A stretch of DNA of 61,995 bases from assembly GCA_011125455.1 (NCBI GenBank), contig VKHO01000030.1, positions 1 to 61,995 on the forward strand, in the 5' to 3' direction. Every line of letters begins with the position of its first letter. The stretch's first letter is position 1. This document shows, piece by piece, positions 9,576-18,666 of this stretch. Source of the DNA: Chlamydiales bacterium STE3. GTDB lineage: Bacteria > Chlamydiota > Chlamydiia > Chlamydiales > Parachlamydiaceae. The notes beneath the pieces are model-generated. The model made no database searches. It saw only the letters and a list, made by a program, of their open reading frames with translations, and had not been told where the DNA came from. A program made the position numbers and the translations under genes.

Positions 9576-10249
9576 TGCATACATTAGTTTTAGACACTGC
9601 AACAGAAAGGGGCGTTGTCGCTCTTTGTCAAGATAGAAGCGTTCTATATGAAATTCATCTTCCCTTTGGTTTAAATAATTCAAAAGCTTTATTTGTAGAA
9701 CTCGATAACCTCTTTAAAAAAACTGAGCTTTCTAAAAGTTCTTTAGAATTGATTATCTGCGGGCAGGGACCCGGTTCGTATACAGGAATGAGAGTAGCTT
9801 CCGCAGCTGCACAGTCCTTGAGCTTCGCCCTTCAGGTGCCTCTTATTGGCGTTCCGACAACCCTGGGGTTAACTCCGACAATAGATGGCCCGTTTGGTGC
9901 AATCATTGATGCTAAAGTAAGCGGAGTATACTTGCAGAAAGGGGAGAGATCAAAAGGGCAAGTAAGATTTACAACTCAACCCTCGATCGTTTCTTTAAAA
10001 GAGTTGCCTGCAATTCTGCAGGGCGTCCGTACTCTAGTCACTCCCAATAAAGAATTTTTGCAACCAAAAATTGAGGCTATCTTTGAAGAGGTGCTTCTTT
10101 GGGAAGAAAAATCTTTGTCAGTTGACCAATTGCTTTTTGCTGCTTTAGAAAGATTTAGCCAAAAAGATTTTTCTCAAGAGCAAAACCTGGACCTTCTCTA
10201 TTTGCGTAAAACCCAGGCTGAAATCGAAAAGTCAGGGCATGTCTTCTAG
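9575..10249 (+). CDS. tsaB: tRNA threonylcarbamoyladenosine biosynthesis protein TsaB
   Basis: TsaB is the non-catalytic partner that joins TsaD and TsaE to transfer threonylcarbamoyl to A37 of ANN-decoding tRNAs. The N-terminal ASKHA-fold strand (MHTLVLDTATERGVVAL) and the GQGPGSYTGMRVASAAAQSL motif are diagnostic of the family. I take the ATG at 9575, which overlaps the dgt stop, over the GTG immediately before it because it matches the usual MxILxxDTA start. The last 18 bases overlap the convergent gene on the other strand. A broken second copy of its middle part lies at 121-331. Confidence 0.92.
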   Translation: MHTLVLDTATERGVVALCQDRSVLYEIHLPFGLNNSKALFVELDNLFKKTELSKSSLELIICGQGPGSYTGMRVASAAAQSLSFALQVPLIGVPTTLGLTPTIDGPFGAIIDAKVSGVYLQKGERSKGQVRFTTQPSIVSLKELPAILQGVRTLVTPNKEFLQPKIEAIFEEVLLWEEKSLSVDQLLFAALERFSQKDFSQEQNLDLLYLRKTQAEIEKSGHVF

Positions 10250-11425
10250 TTGGATGTTTGCTACTAAAAATTTTCTGACTTCATCATTATTTGCTGACCA
10301 AGCTGTAATATAATTTTTTAGATTGAGCTGCCAAAGTTCTTCCGGGAGACTAGGATCGACTATTTTTAAGTTACCTTCACGATCCCACATGACATTTCTT
10401 GGAAAGAAGTCATTGATAACATCTCTTTTTTCTGCGAATGACTTTTCTAACCAAAATCTCACAAAGTCGAGCACTTTTCGATTTTGAGAAGATAAACTAT
10501 CAAAAGGTTGCCCCTCTTCCCAATCGGCTGTAGAGACTTCTTTCTCCATTTTTTCGATAAGCCAAAAATTGCCATTTTTTATATTTTGAGAATCAATAAA
10601 ATCTTGGGGGCACAGATAATAAGTTGGTAAAGGAATTCCATTTTCATGGCAGTAGGCAACAGCTTTGGCATCATTTTCTACTAAGTCTTTCACATCTTTT
10701 ACACTGCATGTAGGGTTTCGCGTACGTAAAATCACACTTTGAAGATCAATGCATTGCTCCTTATAGATTAAAGTTCCAGGTTTTTCAAATTTGTAAATAA
10801 AATGATAATTTCCATTTTTGATCCTTATGACTGGATAAGGTTGCCCTTCAATATGCAAATGTCCATCAATAATCTGAGCTTCTTTAGTCACTACGGGCCC
10901 ATTTCTCCTTCTGCCTCTTGAAACAGCTCGAGCACCATCCTCAGGGGGGGTAAAAACAGTTTGTTTAGAAAAAAGCTTTAATGCTGGAATTTTTTCGGAA
11001 TCTTTCGATGAACTTATTAAAAATGAAGCTAAAGGAGAACGGTTTTTGGGAGTTCTAGAGGATTTGAATTCAGGCAGGGGTAAACCTCCTATTTCTTCCT
11101 GAGTTAGACTTTCAGCTAAGGATTTTTCTGAGCTGCTCTCTTCTATTTTTCTTTTTGCTGAAAGGGAGGGGGCTGGACTTAAAGTTTCTTCATCGGTAAA
11201 CAGTGGGCGAGTAGCTTGGAGCACCCGTGAAATTTTTGAATCATTCGGATGCGTTACAAATTTTCTCTCAGTTTTTCCTAAATCTTCATGCTTTTCGTCG
11301 TGGGTGGTAAAAAGTGCTAAAGGGGCAATATTCTCTGCAAGCGCAACATGCGAGTTTAATGATGCTTTGGGCTCGGTTTGTATAATAGGCCAATTTGGGG
11401 ATCTTTCACCTGTAGGGGAAGTCAT
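10232..11425 (-). CDS. Protein with a protein-kinase-like catalytic loop, effector candidate, 397 aa
   Basis: The start ATG has a GGAG site 6 bases upstream. Residues 1-190 are Ser/Pro/Glu-rich and look disordered. Residues about 195-397 look like a compact kinase-like domain. VINDFFPRNVMWDREG followed by NLKIVDPS places Asp339, Asn344 and Asp357 where the HxDxxxxN catalytic loop and the metal-binding DFG Asp of a protein or small-molecule kinase would be. The HRD His is replaced by Asn and DFG by DPS. A candidate ATP lysine is in GTLIYKEQCI. Short atypical kinases of this layout occur among secreted effectors of the OspG/NleH type. Whether it is active, and on what, cannot be told. Its 3' end overlaps tsaB by 18 bases, tail to tail. 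Confidence 0.7.
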   Translation of the reverse strand: MTSPTGERSPNWPIIQTEPKASLNSHVALAENIAPLALFTTHDEKHEDLGKTERKFVTHPNDSKISRVLQATRPLFTDEETLSPAPSLSAKRKIEESSSEKSLAESLTQEEIGGLPLPEFKSSRTPKNRSPLASFLISSSKDSEKIPALKLFSKQTVFTPPEDGARAVSRGRRRNGPVVTKEAQIIDGHLHIEGQPYPVIRIKNGNYHFIYKFEKPGTLIYKEQCIDLQSVILRTRNPTCSVKDVKDLVENDAKAVAYCHENGIPLPTYYLCPQDFIDSQNIKNGNFWLIEKMEKEVSTADWEEGQPFDSLSSQNRKVLDFVRFWLEKSFAEKRDVINDFFPRNVMWDREGNLKIVDPSLPEELWQLNLKNYITAWSANNDEVRKFLVANIQLEDMP

Positions 11426-11990
11426 ATTTGCTCCATAAATTAAAAAATTATTCTAAAAATTAAATAATTTTAATTTATTTATTTATTTTTATTCTACCAT
11501 TTTTTATTTTAAATGTTCTATTTGCCTTTCTTAATTGTTAAATTAAAATATTATCCATAGATAAAAAATGCTTGTGATCATTTATTTAAATCCATGTTTT
11601 AAGCTCGAAAGTTTGAGATAGCTAGGTGAAGAGAGTGTCTGTGATTGTATTCTTTCCCAATATATCTCACTATATCTAAGCAATGTATGAATAGCTCCGA
11701 TCTTTTGAGATTTCTTATTAAGCTTTGAGTAGGACTTACTTATAAAAGTTTGTCCAAAAGTAGCTGTGAAAAAAGCGTTGGTGGTCAATTGGGACGAAAA
11801 AACCTTGAAAGGTTGTGGAAAAATGCCTCCTTTTTTAGGATTGCTTAATAAATGTTTTTGAGCTATCCTTTAATGAGCATATAAAAATAGTTGGCAATTA
11901 TTAAAACAATATTGTGTATGGGCATTTAAGGCCTCCTTTTTCAGGAAAAGAGCACATACAAACACTTAAAATTGAAAGGAATGATCTTCA
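11426..11990. other. Spacer upstream of rpsU with a degenerate open stretch
   Basis: This spacer of about 565 bases is very AT-rich at 11440-11570. On the minus strand, 11582 to about 11868 is open and reads KHLLSNPKKGGIFPQPFK and onward to SSLKHGFK-stop, but it has no convincing start codon or ribosome-binding site. It may be a gene remnant. The promoter for rpsU should lie at about 11890-11970, but no clear -35/-10 pair stands out. Confidence 0.3.
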
Positions 11991-12170
11991 ATGGCATTTG
12001 TTAAAGTTCGAATTGGTGAGCCCCTCGATAAAGCTCTGCGCGCGCTTAAAAAAAGACTTGATAAAGAAGGCGTGATGAAAGCTGTTAAAGCTCATCGCTT
12101 TTACTCTAAACCATCGATTGCAAAGCGTGCAAAGTCTAAAGCAGCTTTAAAATATAAAAAACAGCGTTAG
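11991..12170 (+). CDS. rpsU: 30S ribosomal protein S21
   Basis: This 59-aa protein begins [20 protein letters not shown] and ends in a Lys/Arg/Ala-rich tail ([12 protein letters not shown]), as in bacterial S21, which binds the 30S platform near the 3' end of 16S rRNA. A GAAAGGA site lies about 10 bases before the ATG. The rpsU-dnaJ pairing is conserved in chlamydiae, which supports the call. Confidence 0.96.
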   Translation: MAFVKVRIGEPLDKALRALKKRLDKEGVMKAVKAHRFYSKPSIAKRAKSKAALKYKKQR

Positions 12171-12205
12171 ACTTTTTTAGCCTTAGATAAACCATTTGTC
12201 TGAAT

Positions 12206-12228
12206 TGGACACTTTTTCTTAGTGTCCA
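12206..12228 (+). other. Perfect hairpin between rpsU and dnaJ
   Basis: TGGACACT and AGTGTCCA form a perfect 8-bp stem around a 7-base loop. The next bases are ATCAGCATATTTT rather than an immediate U-run, so it is a weak terminator at best. It more likely adjusts read-through or message processing between rpsU and dnaJ. Confidence 0.55.
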
Positions 12229-12280
12229 TCAGCATATTTTCCCCCTTAACTTTTCAAACCTCAAACTTGGTAACATTAAG

Positions 12281-13438
12281 ATGGCAGATTACTATGAAGT
12301 TTTAGAAATTGCAAAAAATGCAAGCCAAGATGAGATTAAAAAGGCCTATCGTAAAAAAGCCCTGCAATTTCATCCTGATAAAAATCCCGGTGACACTGAC
12401 TCAGAAAAGCGGTTTAAAGAGATTTCAGAAGCCTATGAAGTGCTTAGCGATGATAATAAACGCTCCGTTTATGATCGCTATGGAAAAGACGGCCTCTCGG
12501 GTGCAGCTGGAATGGGTGCTGGAGGATATTCATCGATGGATGAAGCAATGCGTACCTTTATGGGTGCTTTTGGAGGGGGAGGAGCCGATTCGATCTTTGA
12601 AGCATTTTTTGGTGGTGGAGAATTTGGCGGAGCAACGGAACGAGGCGCTCGAATGCAGCATCGACAAGGTGCGAGCAAGCGTGTTAATATTAATATCACC
12701 TTTGAGGAAGCTGCCAAGGGCGTAGATAAAGAGCTAGCAATCACCAATTTTGTTAGCTGTCGTGACTGCCATGGTAAAGGCTCTGCTTCTCCAAGTGGAA
12801 TTAAAAAATGTAGTCGCTGCGGCGGAAGAGGGCAAGTTTTTGAGCAGCGAGGTTTTTTTAGCATGTCTATGGCATGTCCTCAGTGTCATGGTGAAGGACG
12901 CGTCATTAAGGATCCTTGCAAAAGCTGCCATGGCGAGGGTCTAGTCAAGGAGAAACAACGCGTTAAGGTCCATATCCCTGCTGGTGTAGACACAGGAATG
13001 CGTCTCAAAATGAGCGGGTACGGAGATGCTGGTCAAGGTGGTGGACCAGCTGGGGATCTTTACGTGTTTATCAACGTGGAACCCAATGAAATTTTTGAAA
13101 GAGAAGGAAACGATATCCTTCTCACACTTCCCATAAGCTTCACAGAAGCTGCTTTAGGGTGTAAAAAAGAAGTTCCTTCATTATATTCACATACATGTCG
13201 AATCACTATCCCAGAAGGCACTCAAAATGACAAAATTTTCAGAATCAAGAGTGAAGGTTTTCCCAATGTTCATGGACAGGGGAGAGGGGATTTATTGGTC
13301 AAAATTTTTGTCGAGACCCCCACACATCTAACTGAAAGACAAAAACAACTTCTTGTTGAATTTGGAGCGCTGGAAAGCCCAGGCAATCAGCCTAAGAGTA
13401 AAGGGTTTTTAAACAAAATCAAGGGCTTTTTTAGTTAA
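12281..13438 (+). CDS. dnaJ: Chaperone protein DnaJ
   Basis: DnaJ is the Hsp40 co-chaperone that delivers substrates to DnaK and stimulates its ATPase. The order is classical type I. The J domain spans residues 1-70 with HPD at 31-33. It is followed by a Gly/Phe-rich linker at about 75-130. The zinc domain has four CxxCxGxG modules ([32 protein letters not shown]). The substrate-binding C-terminal domains end in a [11 protein letters not shown] tail. The length of 385 aa is normal. It follows rpsU by 110 bases and converges with the metallohydrolase gene, whose stop is 20 bases away. Confidence 0.97.
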   Translation: MADYYEVLEIAKNASQDEIKKAYRKKALQFHPDKNPGDTDSEKRFKEISEAYEVLSDDNKRSVYDRYGKDGLSGAAGMGAGGYSSMDEAMRTFMGAFGGGGADSIFEAFFGGGEFGGATERGARMQHRQGASKRVNINITFEEAAKGVDKELAITNFVSCRDCHGKGSASPSGIKKCSRCGGRGQVFEQRGFFSMSMACPQCHGEGRVIKDPCKSCHGEGLVKEKQRVKVHIPAGVDTGMRLKMSGYGDAGQGGGPAGDLYVFINVEPNEIFEREGNDILLTLPISFTEAALGCKKEVPSLYSHTCRITIPEGTQNDKIFRIKSEGFPNVHGQGRGDLLVKIFVETPTHLTERQKQLLVEFGALESPGNQPKSKGFLNKIKGFFS

Positions 13439-13458
13439 TTTTCAAAGACTTATTGGAA

Positions 13459-14232
13459 TCAAAAATAAATGGCTTTGCTAATCGTTTCCTGAGGGGCACA
13501 GCAAATGTCTACTTCGATATTATTTTTTTTAAGGATGCTTTTCACTGTGGTTAGAGCTATTTCGGGTGAATTGCATTCGCTTGAGAGATGAGCGAGGTGA
13601 ATGTGCTTCAGTTGAGGATGAGCAACTTCCGCCAAAATGCGACCGCAGTCTTCGTTCGATAGGTGTCCATTTCGGCTCAAAACACGCTGTTTATAGACTG
13701 TAGGACGTGGAGAAGCGTGAACCATCGAAGGTTGATGATTAGCTTCTAAATAAATATAATCACATTGTTGCAGGTGATTGCGCACTAGCGAGGTTGCAAA
13801 TCCTAAGTCTGTGCAAAACCCTAATTTCAGCGAGCCTGTTCTCACAGTAAATGCTACAGGATCTAAAGTGTCGTGTTGAATGGTAAAAGGATGAATTTCT
13901 AAATCGCCAAACTCGAAAGTTTCGCCTGTTGAGAAAATTTTAAACTTTGGAATAGCGTTGAAAGTTTCAGTGATTCCTTTTGCAGTCTCATGGTTGGCAA
14001 AAACAGGAATGCCTTTTTTATATGCTAAGACTTTTAAACCTTGAATATGATCAGAATGTTCATGGGTAATTAAAATAGCATCAATTTCGCTAATATCTAC
14101 GTTGATTTCATTCAATTTTTTTTCGATGTTTCTTGCGCTAAGTCCAGCGTCAATCAAGATCTTCGTTTGATTGGTTCCCAAGTAAATGCAATTGCCTTTT
14201 GAGCCCGATGCAAGCGGACAAAAGCCTTTCAT
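13459..14232 (-). CDS. Metallo-beta-lactamase-fold hydrolase (YycJ/WalJ-like)
   Basis: The metal-binding motif THEHSDH lies at about residues 56-62, after the SGSKGNCIYLG strand typical of the YycJ/WalJ branch of the MBL fold. Further conserved features include HDTLDPVAFTV and HLSSECNSPEIA. Proteins of this branch are predicted phosphodiesterases or 5' exonucleases acting on nucleic acid; the substrate here is unknown. I choose the ATG at 14232 because AGGAG lies 5 bases upstream; a GTG two codons earlier is in frame but would overlap that site. Chlamydiae carry one orthologue of this family. Confidence 0.88.
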   Translation of the reverse strand: MKGFCPLASGSKGNCIYLGTNQTKILIDAGLSARNIEKKLNEINVDISEIDAILITHEHSDHIQGLKVLAYKKGIPVFANHETAKGITETFNAIPKFKIFSTGETFEFGDLEIHPFTIQHDTLDPVAFTVRTGSLKLGFCTDLGFATSLVRNHLQQCDYIYLEANHQPSMVHASPRPTVYKQRVLSRNGHLSNEDCGRILAEVAHPQLKHIHLAHLSSECNSPEIALTTVKSILKKNNIEVDICCAPQETISKAIYF

Positions 14233-14279
14233 TTTCACTCCTAAAATTTGGCGCTATTTATTCATCAATTCTTTAGCAG

Positions 14280-14741
14280 ATGGCAGAACAACTAAGGAAA
14301 AGTAAGGGTAACTTTTACCACATTTTTACATATAAAATGAACCGCTTTATTCGTTTAAGGCTAGGTTTATTTGACGACAATCCTCCTTTAAGTAAAATGA
14401 GATTTTCTAAAAAATGGAATGTTATGCATAGCGCCCGTTTTATGTTACAAAAAATCAACGGACTTTTGGATGAGCTGATCGATGTCGCAACTGCCTTAGA
14501 GAAGCTGTCTTTAGAAGTAAAGTCCGAAGAAGAAATCAATACTCTACAGCTAAAACAAGAGCAAATCATTAATGAGCTTTTGCAGTTGGATGAACATTTG
14601 CATGGAGATTTTCCGGAGCTTGAGCATGAAAAATTAAAAGAAAAAGAACTTATCCGTTCAAAAATGGCAAAATTTCAAAAGTTAAATGATAGCTTTATTG
14701 ACAATTTAGAAAACGGCTCAGGTTTAATCAATTTTGAATAA
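14280..14741 (+). CDS. Hypothetical coiled-coil protein, 153 aa
   Basis: I do not recognise this protein. It starts with a basic segment (YKMNRFIRLRLGLF) followed by about 90 residues of heptad-like Leu/Glu/Lys pattern that suggest a coiled coil. There is no signal peptide. The start is uncertain: neither the ATG at 14280 nor the one at 14337 has a good ribosome-binding site. It is divergent from the metallohydrolase gene, with under 50 bases between them, and convergent with ftsK. Confidence 0.6.
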   Translation: MAEQLRKSKGNFYHIFTYKMNRFIRLRLGLFDDNPPLSKMRFSKKWNVMHSARFMLQKINGLLDELIDVATALEKLSLEVKSEEEINTLQLKQEQIINELLQLDEHLHGDFPELEHEKLKEKELIRSKMAKFQKLNDSFIDNLENGSGLINFE

Positions 14742-14888
14742 AAAATGAGGAATATTGGAAATTAAAGTTGAAATTATTTTAACAAGGGATTTATCGCAAA
14801 TAGCCATTTGCATCTTTGTCTTTGCTTAAATACAAATGATTCTACTTTTAGATTTTGTTTCATTTGATTTTAATGAATTTCTTGGGTT

Positions 14889-17282
14889 CTACACATCTTC
14901 TTGGCTGGGTCGTTTAGTAACAAGGATTTTACGGGGTTTGCTGCCTTCTGCAGGCCCCACTATCCCCCGAGATTCGAGCTGGTCAATCAGGCTTGCTGCT
15001 CGAGCATAGCCGATTTTTAATTTGCGTTGGAGAAATGTTGTAGAAGCATTACCTGTACTTAAAATTATATCTTTAGCATCTTCATAGAAAGAGTCTTGCG
15101 TATTTGGTTCATCCATCGCTTCGATATCCGCTAAGTGTAGTTGGCTAAATGACTGGATCAAATAGTTGGGCTTTGCTTGCTCACAGAGCGTTTTTACAAC
15201 AGACGAAATATCTTCATCACGTATAAAAGCACCTTGGGCTCTGGTAAGGTGTGAAGCTCCTGGTGGTAAAAAGAGCATGTCACCATTGCCAAGAAGCGAC
15301 TCTGCTCCGACCTCATCTAAAACAATTTGGCTATTGACACGGCTTGCGACTTTAAAGGATATACGGGTTGGGAAATTAGCTTTAATTAAACCTGTAATGA
15401 CTTCTCTAGAAGGCCTTTGAGTTGCCAAGATTAAATGAATACCGACAGCTCTTGCCATTTGGGCGATACGTGCAATTGGCGTTTCAATATCGCTGCTCGA
15501 AACCATCATCAAGTCTGCGAGTTCATCGATAATGCCAACAATGTAGGGCATTTTTTCTGGTACATCAATATCAAGTGCTGTTTCTAATTCGATGTTAATT
15601 TTGCGATTGTTGAAAGCCTCAATGTTACGCATGCCCGTAAGTTTTAAAATTTCGTAACGCTTCTCCATTTCTTTAACTAGCCAATTCATTGCGGTACAGG
15701 CATCTTTCGGCTCTGTAATAACTGGAGCTAGCATATGGGGTAAGGAAGTGTATGGAGTAAGCTCTACCTTTTTAGGATCCACCATAACGAGTTTTACCTC
15801 ATCAGGTTTTAGAGTCATCACAATGGACATGACAATTGTGTTAATACAGACCGATTTTCCTGACCCAGTTGCGCCAGCAATAATGCAATGAGGCCATTTA
15901 GTTAAATCACTCATGACATAATCGCCGTTAACCGCCTTACCAAGTAAAATAGGAATGCGTAGTTTGGGATCTTGCTGATAGTGAGAAAGCATTTCTTTAA
16001 AGCTAACTTCTTGAGGGTATGGGTTTGGAACTTCAATACCAACTGCTGCTTTTCCTGGAATTGGAGCGATGATCCTGATGGATTTTGCCTCCATATTTAG
16101 GGCAATATCATTTTCAAGAGTTTTGATTTTTTGGACCTTTACGCCAATTGCTGGATGGACTTCAAAGGATGTGATTGTGGGGCCACAGTTGATTTGCCCG
16201 ACCTTTGCTTCAATCCCAAAGCTTTGCAAGGTTTCCTCTAGGACCTCTGCTTGGCGTCGAAGGTCTTTCTTCAATGAAGATTGATCTACTTTCTTAGCAC
16301 TTGTTAGCAAACTAGAGCTTGGCAGTTTATAATCATTGGGCTGGCCTTCTAAAGTTTCTTTTTTTAGTGCTTCTCGCTTTTTAGGAGATGGAGAAGAAGG
16401 CAGTTCTAAAGGGGGCAATCTTTTTGAGATAATTTTTTCCTCAGCAAATAAATCAAATTCTCCTTTTTTTGAAATCGAGGGACGCTGCGTTAACTCTGTT
16501 TCGGGTTTAATGGCTAACACCTCATGCTGTGAGGCAGAGGAGCTGCGCAAATTCACATAACGCATAAAATCGCTTGTCTGTGCTTGATTAAATGGTTCTG
16601 TTTTTATTAATGTACTTTTAGGTTCCATAAAGGTGCTTTTGGATTCCACTTCTGCAGGGGTTAGGGAAGTACTTTTCCATTCAATTTTATCTAAGTAAGC
16701 CTTAGCTTTAATCAGAACTTCTGACACAGAAATACCTGTTAAATAAAAAAGGCTGGCCAGCCAAGCAGTAAAAAATAAACCTGCAACGCCCACCCAATTT
16801 AGGATCTTTTGCATGTTTAAGAATGGTATGTCCTGGTAAAGATAAAAAAATGGGGCACCTCCTAAATGAAAGTGTAGATGCTTATCTTTTAGTGAAGGAT
16901 AAAATATTTCATTGATTTCACTTGTAAAGGTGACATCGTAGCCTTCGATCACTGATAGCAGCATGGAATTTGATAAAATAAACAACCCAAAATATAGGCA
17001 TTTAATCGGGAGCTGTTGAATATTCTTGTTTAAGAACAGTTGCCAGCCAATCCAGCCAATAAAGATACAAAGAAAGTAGCTGCTGAGTCCAAAAAGAGCG
17101 TGAAAGACCAAACCTATAGAATAGCCTGCCAGCCCAAGTAGGTTTTTAGACTCAGGACCAAAAGCAAAGCTTAAGAGGCTTAAAAAAAGAAAAAAAGCTG
17201 AAGAGAGAGCGATAAGCCCTTTTACTTCAGGAGGTGTTGAGGGAGAGACTGGGATGCTTTTTTTTGTTTTTTTTTTGGCCAT
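14889..17282 (-). CDS. ftsK: DNA translocase FtsK
   Basis: FtsK pumps chromosome termini through the division site and activates XerCD. About four membrane segments occupy the first 180 residues, followed by a Ser/Pro/Lys linker and the RecA-like motor. Walker A is GATGSGKS at about 470-477 and the Walker B-type strand is IVGIIDELADLMM. A C-terminal gamma winged helix, which reads oriented sequences, is present (FLQRKLKIGYARAASLIDQL). I place the start at the ATG at 17282 (MAKKKTKKS), two bases after the uppP stop. The frame is open 17 codons further upstream, but that overlaps uppP. It is 797 aa, within the family range. Confidence 0.95.
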   Translation of the reverse strand: MAKKKTKKSIPVSPSTPPEVKGLIALSSAFFLFLSLLSFAFGPESKNLLGLAGYSIGLVFHALFGLSSYFLCIFIGWIGWQLFLNKNIQQLPIKCLYFGLFILSNSMLLSVIEGYDVTFTSEINEIFYPSLKDKHLHFHLGGAPFFYLYQDIPFLNMQKILNWVGVAGLFFTAWLASLFYLTGISVSEVLIKAKAYLDKIEWKSTSLTPAEVESKSTFMEPKSTLIKTEPFNQAQTSDFMRYVNLRSSSASQHEVLAIKPETELTQRPSISKKGEFDLFAEEKIISKRLPPLELPSSPSPKKREALKKETLEGQPNDYKLPSSSLLTSAKKVDQSSLKKDLRRQAEVLEETLQSFGIEAKVGQINCGPTITSFEVHPAIGVKVQKIKTLENDIALNMEAKSIRIIAPIPGKAAVGIEVPNPYPQEVSFKEMLSHYQQDPKLRIPILLGKAVNGDYVMSDLTKWPHCIIAGATGSGKSVCINTIVMSIVMTLKPDEVKLVMVDPKKVELTPYTSLPHMLAPVITEPKDACTAMNWLVKEMEKRYEILKLTGMRNIEAFNNRKINIELETALDIDVPEKMPYIVGIIDELADLMMVSSSDIETPIARIAQMARAVGIHLILATQRPSREVITGLIKANFPTRISFKVASRVNSQIVLDEVGAESLLGNGDMLFLPPGASHLTRAQGAFIRDEDISSVVKTLCEQAKPNYLIQSFSQLHLADIEAMDEPNTQDSFYEDAKDIILSTGNASTTFLQRKLKIGYARAASLIDQLESRGIVGPAEGSKPRKILVTKRPSQEDV

Positions 17283-17284
17283 AA

Positions 17285-18058
17285 TTAATGAAATAAAAAT
17301 AGAGTCAAGGAACCAACTGCGATACAGTACCAAATGAAGATCCTAAACTTATCTTTTATAGCGATTCGAATCAAGAGTTTAAGTGCGAAAAAGCCGGTCA
17401 CAAACGCGGTTAAAAAGCCTGCGACATAGGTGAAAAAGCCTAAAGAATTAATTGTTAAGGTATTTCCTGCAAGAACTTCTCTGCTCTCCAATATAATGCC
17501 CCCAAGAATTGCCGGGATGCTAAGTAAAAATGAAAATACTACAGCTTTTTCTGGCTGCCATCCTAGCATTTTAGCTCCAGAGATTGTCGATCCACTTCTA
17601 GAAACACCAGGGAGGACTGCGAAAGCTTGAAAGCACCCAATCTTTAAGGCGTCTAGCAGAGAAGATCTTTGTGGACAATGCTCCCTTTTAGCGACTTTTT
17701 CACCCAAATAAAGAATAAGAGCGGTAGTGAAGAAAAAGTAGCCAAGAAACTCTACTTGATTAAAGAGCGATTTTAATGGATGTAATAGAAAAGCGATAGG
17801 GAATAACGGCAAAGTGCCACACCCAATCTGCAGAAGGGATTGCTTGTCAAAAAGGGTGTGTCTTATTTCCTTAAAAAAAACTATTAAAACAGCAAAAAGA
17901 GTTCCAAAATGGCAGATCAAATCAAAAAGAACATATTTTTCAAGATTTTCAAAGCCTAGTAATTTCTGAAACAAAATAAGATGACCAGAAGAGCTTACTG
18001 GAAAAAATTCTGTTACACCTTGAATGAGTCCTAAAAAGATAGCTTTTAGTGGGGACAT
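17285..18058 (-). CDS. uppP: Undecaprenyl-diphosphatase (BacA/UppP)
   Basis: UppP dephosphorylates undecaprenyl pyrophosphate to recycle the lipid carrier for peptidoglycan and other surface polymers. The two signature loops are present: GLIQGVTEFFPVSSSGHL near the N-terminus and PGVSRSGSTI near residue 154. The 257-aa protein has about eight membrane segments. Its stop is 2 bases from the ftsK start, so the two genes look cotranscribed, linking envelope and division functions. Chlamydiae make a limited division-associated peptidoglycan, consistent with this pairing. Confidence 0.95.
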   Translation of the reverse strand: MSPLKAIFLGLIQGVTEFFPVSSSGHLILFQKLLGFENLEKYVLFDLICHFGTLFAVLIVFFKEIRHTLFDKQSLLQIGCGTLPLFPIAFLLHPLKSLFNQVEFLGYFFFTTALILYLGEKVAKREHCPQRSSLLDALKIGCFQAFAVLPGVSRSGSTISGAKMLGWQPEKAVVFSFLLSIPAILGGIILESREVLAGNTLTINSLGFFTYVAGFLTAFVTGFFALKLLIRIAIKDKFRIFIWYCIAVGSLTLFLFH

Positions 18059-18086
18059 CTTTGCAATAAGGAATGGATTTAAGATG

Positions 18087-18161
18087 GGCGATCAACGGGA
18101 TTCGAACCCGCGACATTTGGAACCACAATCCAACGCTCTAACCAACTGAGCTATGATCGCC
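18087..18161 (-). tRNA. tRNA-His (GTG)
   Basis: Read on the minus strand, the cloverleaf is complete. An extra 5' G (G-1) pairs with discriminator C, the hallmark of tRNA-His. The acceptor is GCGATCA/TGATCGC, the D stem GCTC/GAGC, the anticodon stem TTGGA/TCCAA with GTG in the loop, and the T-loop GTTCGAATC. CCA is not encoded. It lies just upstream of uppP. Confidence 0.96.
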
Positions 18162-18666
18162 ATGATTTAAAGTTAGCTGCTAGCTTATCTTGCTCATTAT
18201 TTGAGCTGAGACAATTATTCTACAAAAATTCCTTTTTTTTTCAAGATGAAAAAGAAAAGTTTTTTCCCTGTAAGGGATGATGAAGGGGAAATAAAAAATA
18301 GATTTACATTCTTAGACTGATTAAAAAGGAAACAAGCGCCATTGTAGAGATTATCCAAGCATAAACAGCAAGCAGCTTGCATTAAGAACGAGCGGGTCTT
18401 CTGGTCCTTGCGTTTTTTAATTCACAATTTGAGTTTAAAATGTGACAAATTTGTGTAGCATTGCTAGAATGCTAATTTTATAATTTATTGTTCTTGTTTC
18501 TGTAAAGGAGACTTTGTACAATGCGTAATGCAGTTTTTGTTAGCAACTAACATAAGCTAGGAGCGCTAATAAGAAATCACAAAATTCCTTGCTCAATAAA
18601 AACGGGCAATATTGATGCTCTGGATTGTATAAATATAATGCTTATCTTTTTGAAGAGGAGCTAAAC
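18162..18666. other. Spacer with a strong ribosome-binding site and a 9-codon frame
   Basis: About 500 bases lie between the tRNA-His gene and the SUKH-like gene. At 18521-18550 an ATG preceded by AAAGGAG encodes only MRNAVFVSN before a TAA. The same frame then reads on without a stop for over 30 codons (HKLGALIRNHKIPCSIK and onward). It is either a short leader peptide or the broken 5' end of a gene. The remainder is AT-rich with nothing else recognisable. Confidence 0.4.

Noticed and set aside
11582-11788. 68-codon minus-strand frame upstream of rpsU
   Set aside because: It begins at a TTG with no ribosome-binding site and is kept only as a possible remnant, not a gene.
12478-12931. Open frames antisense to dnaJ
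   Set aside because: They are shadows of the Gly/Cys-rich coding sequence on the opposite strand.
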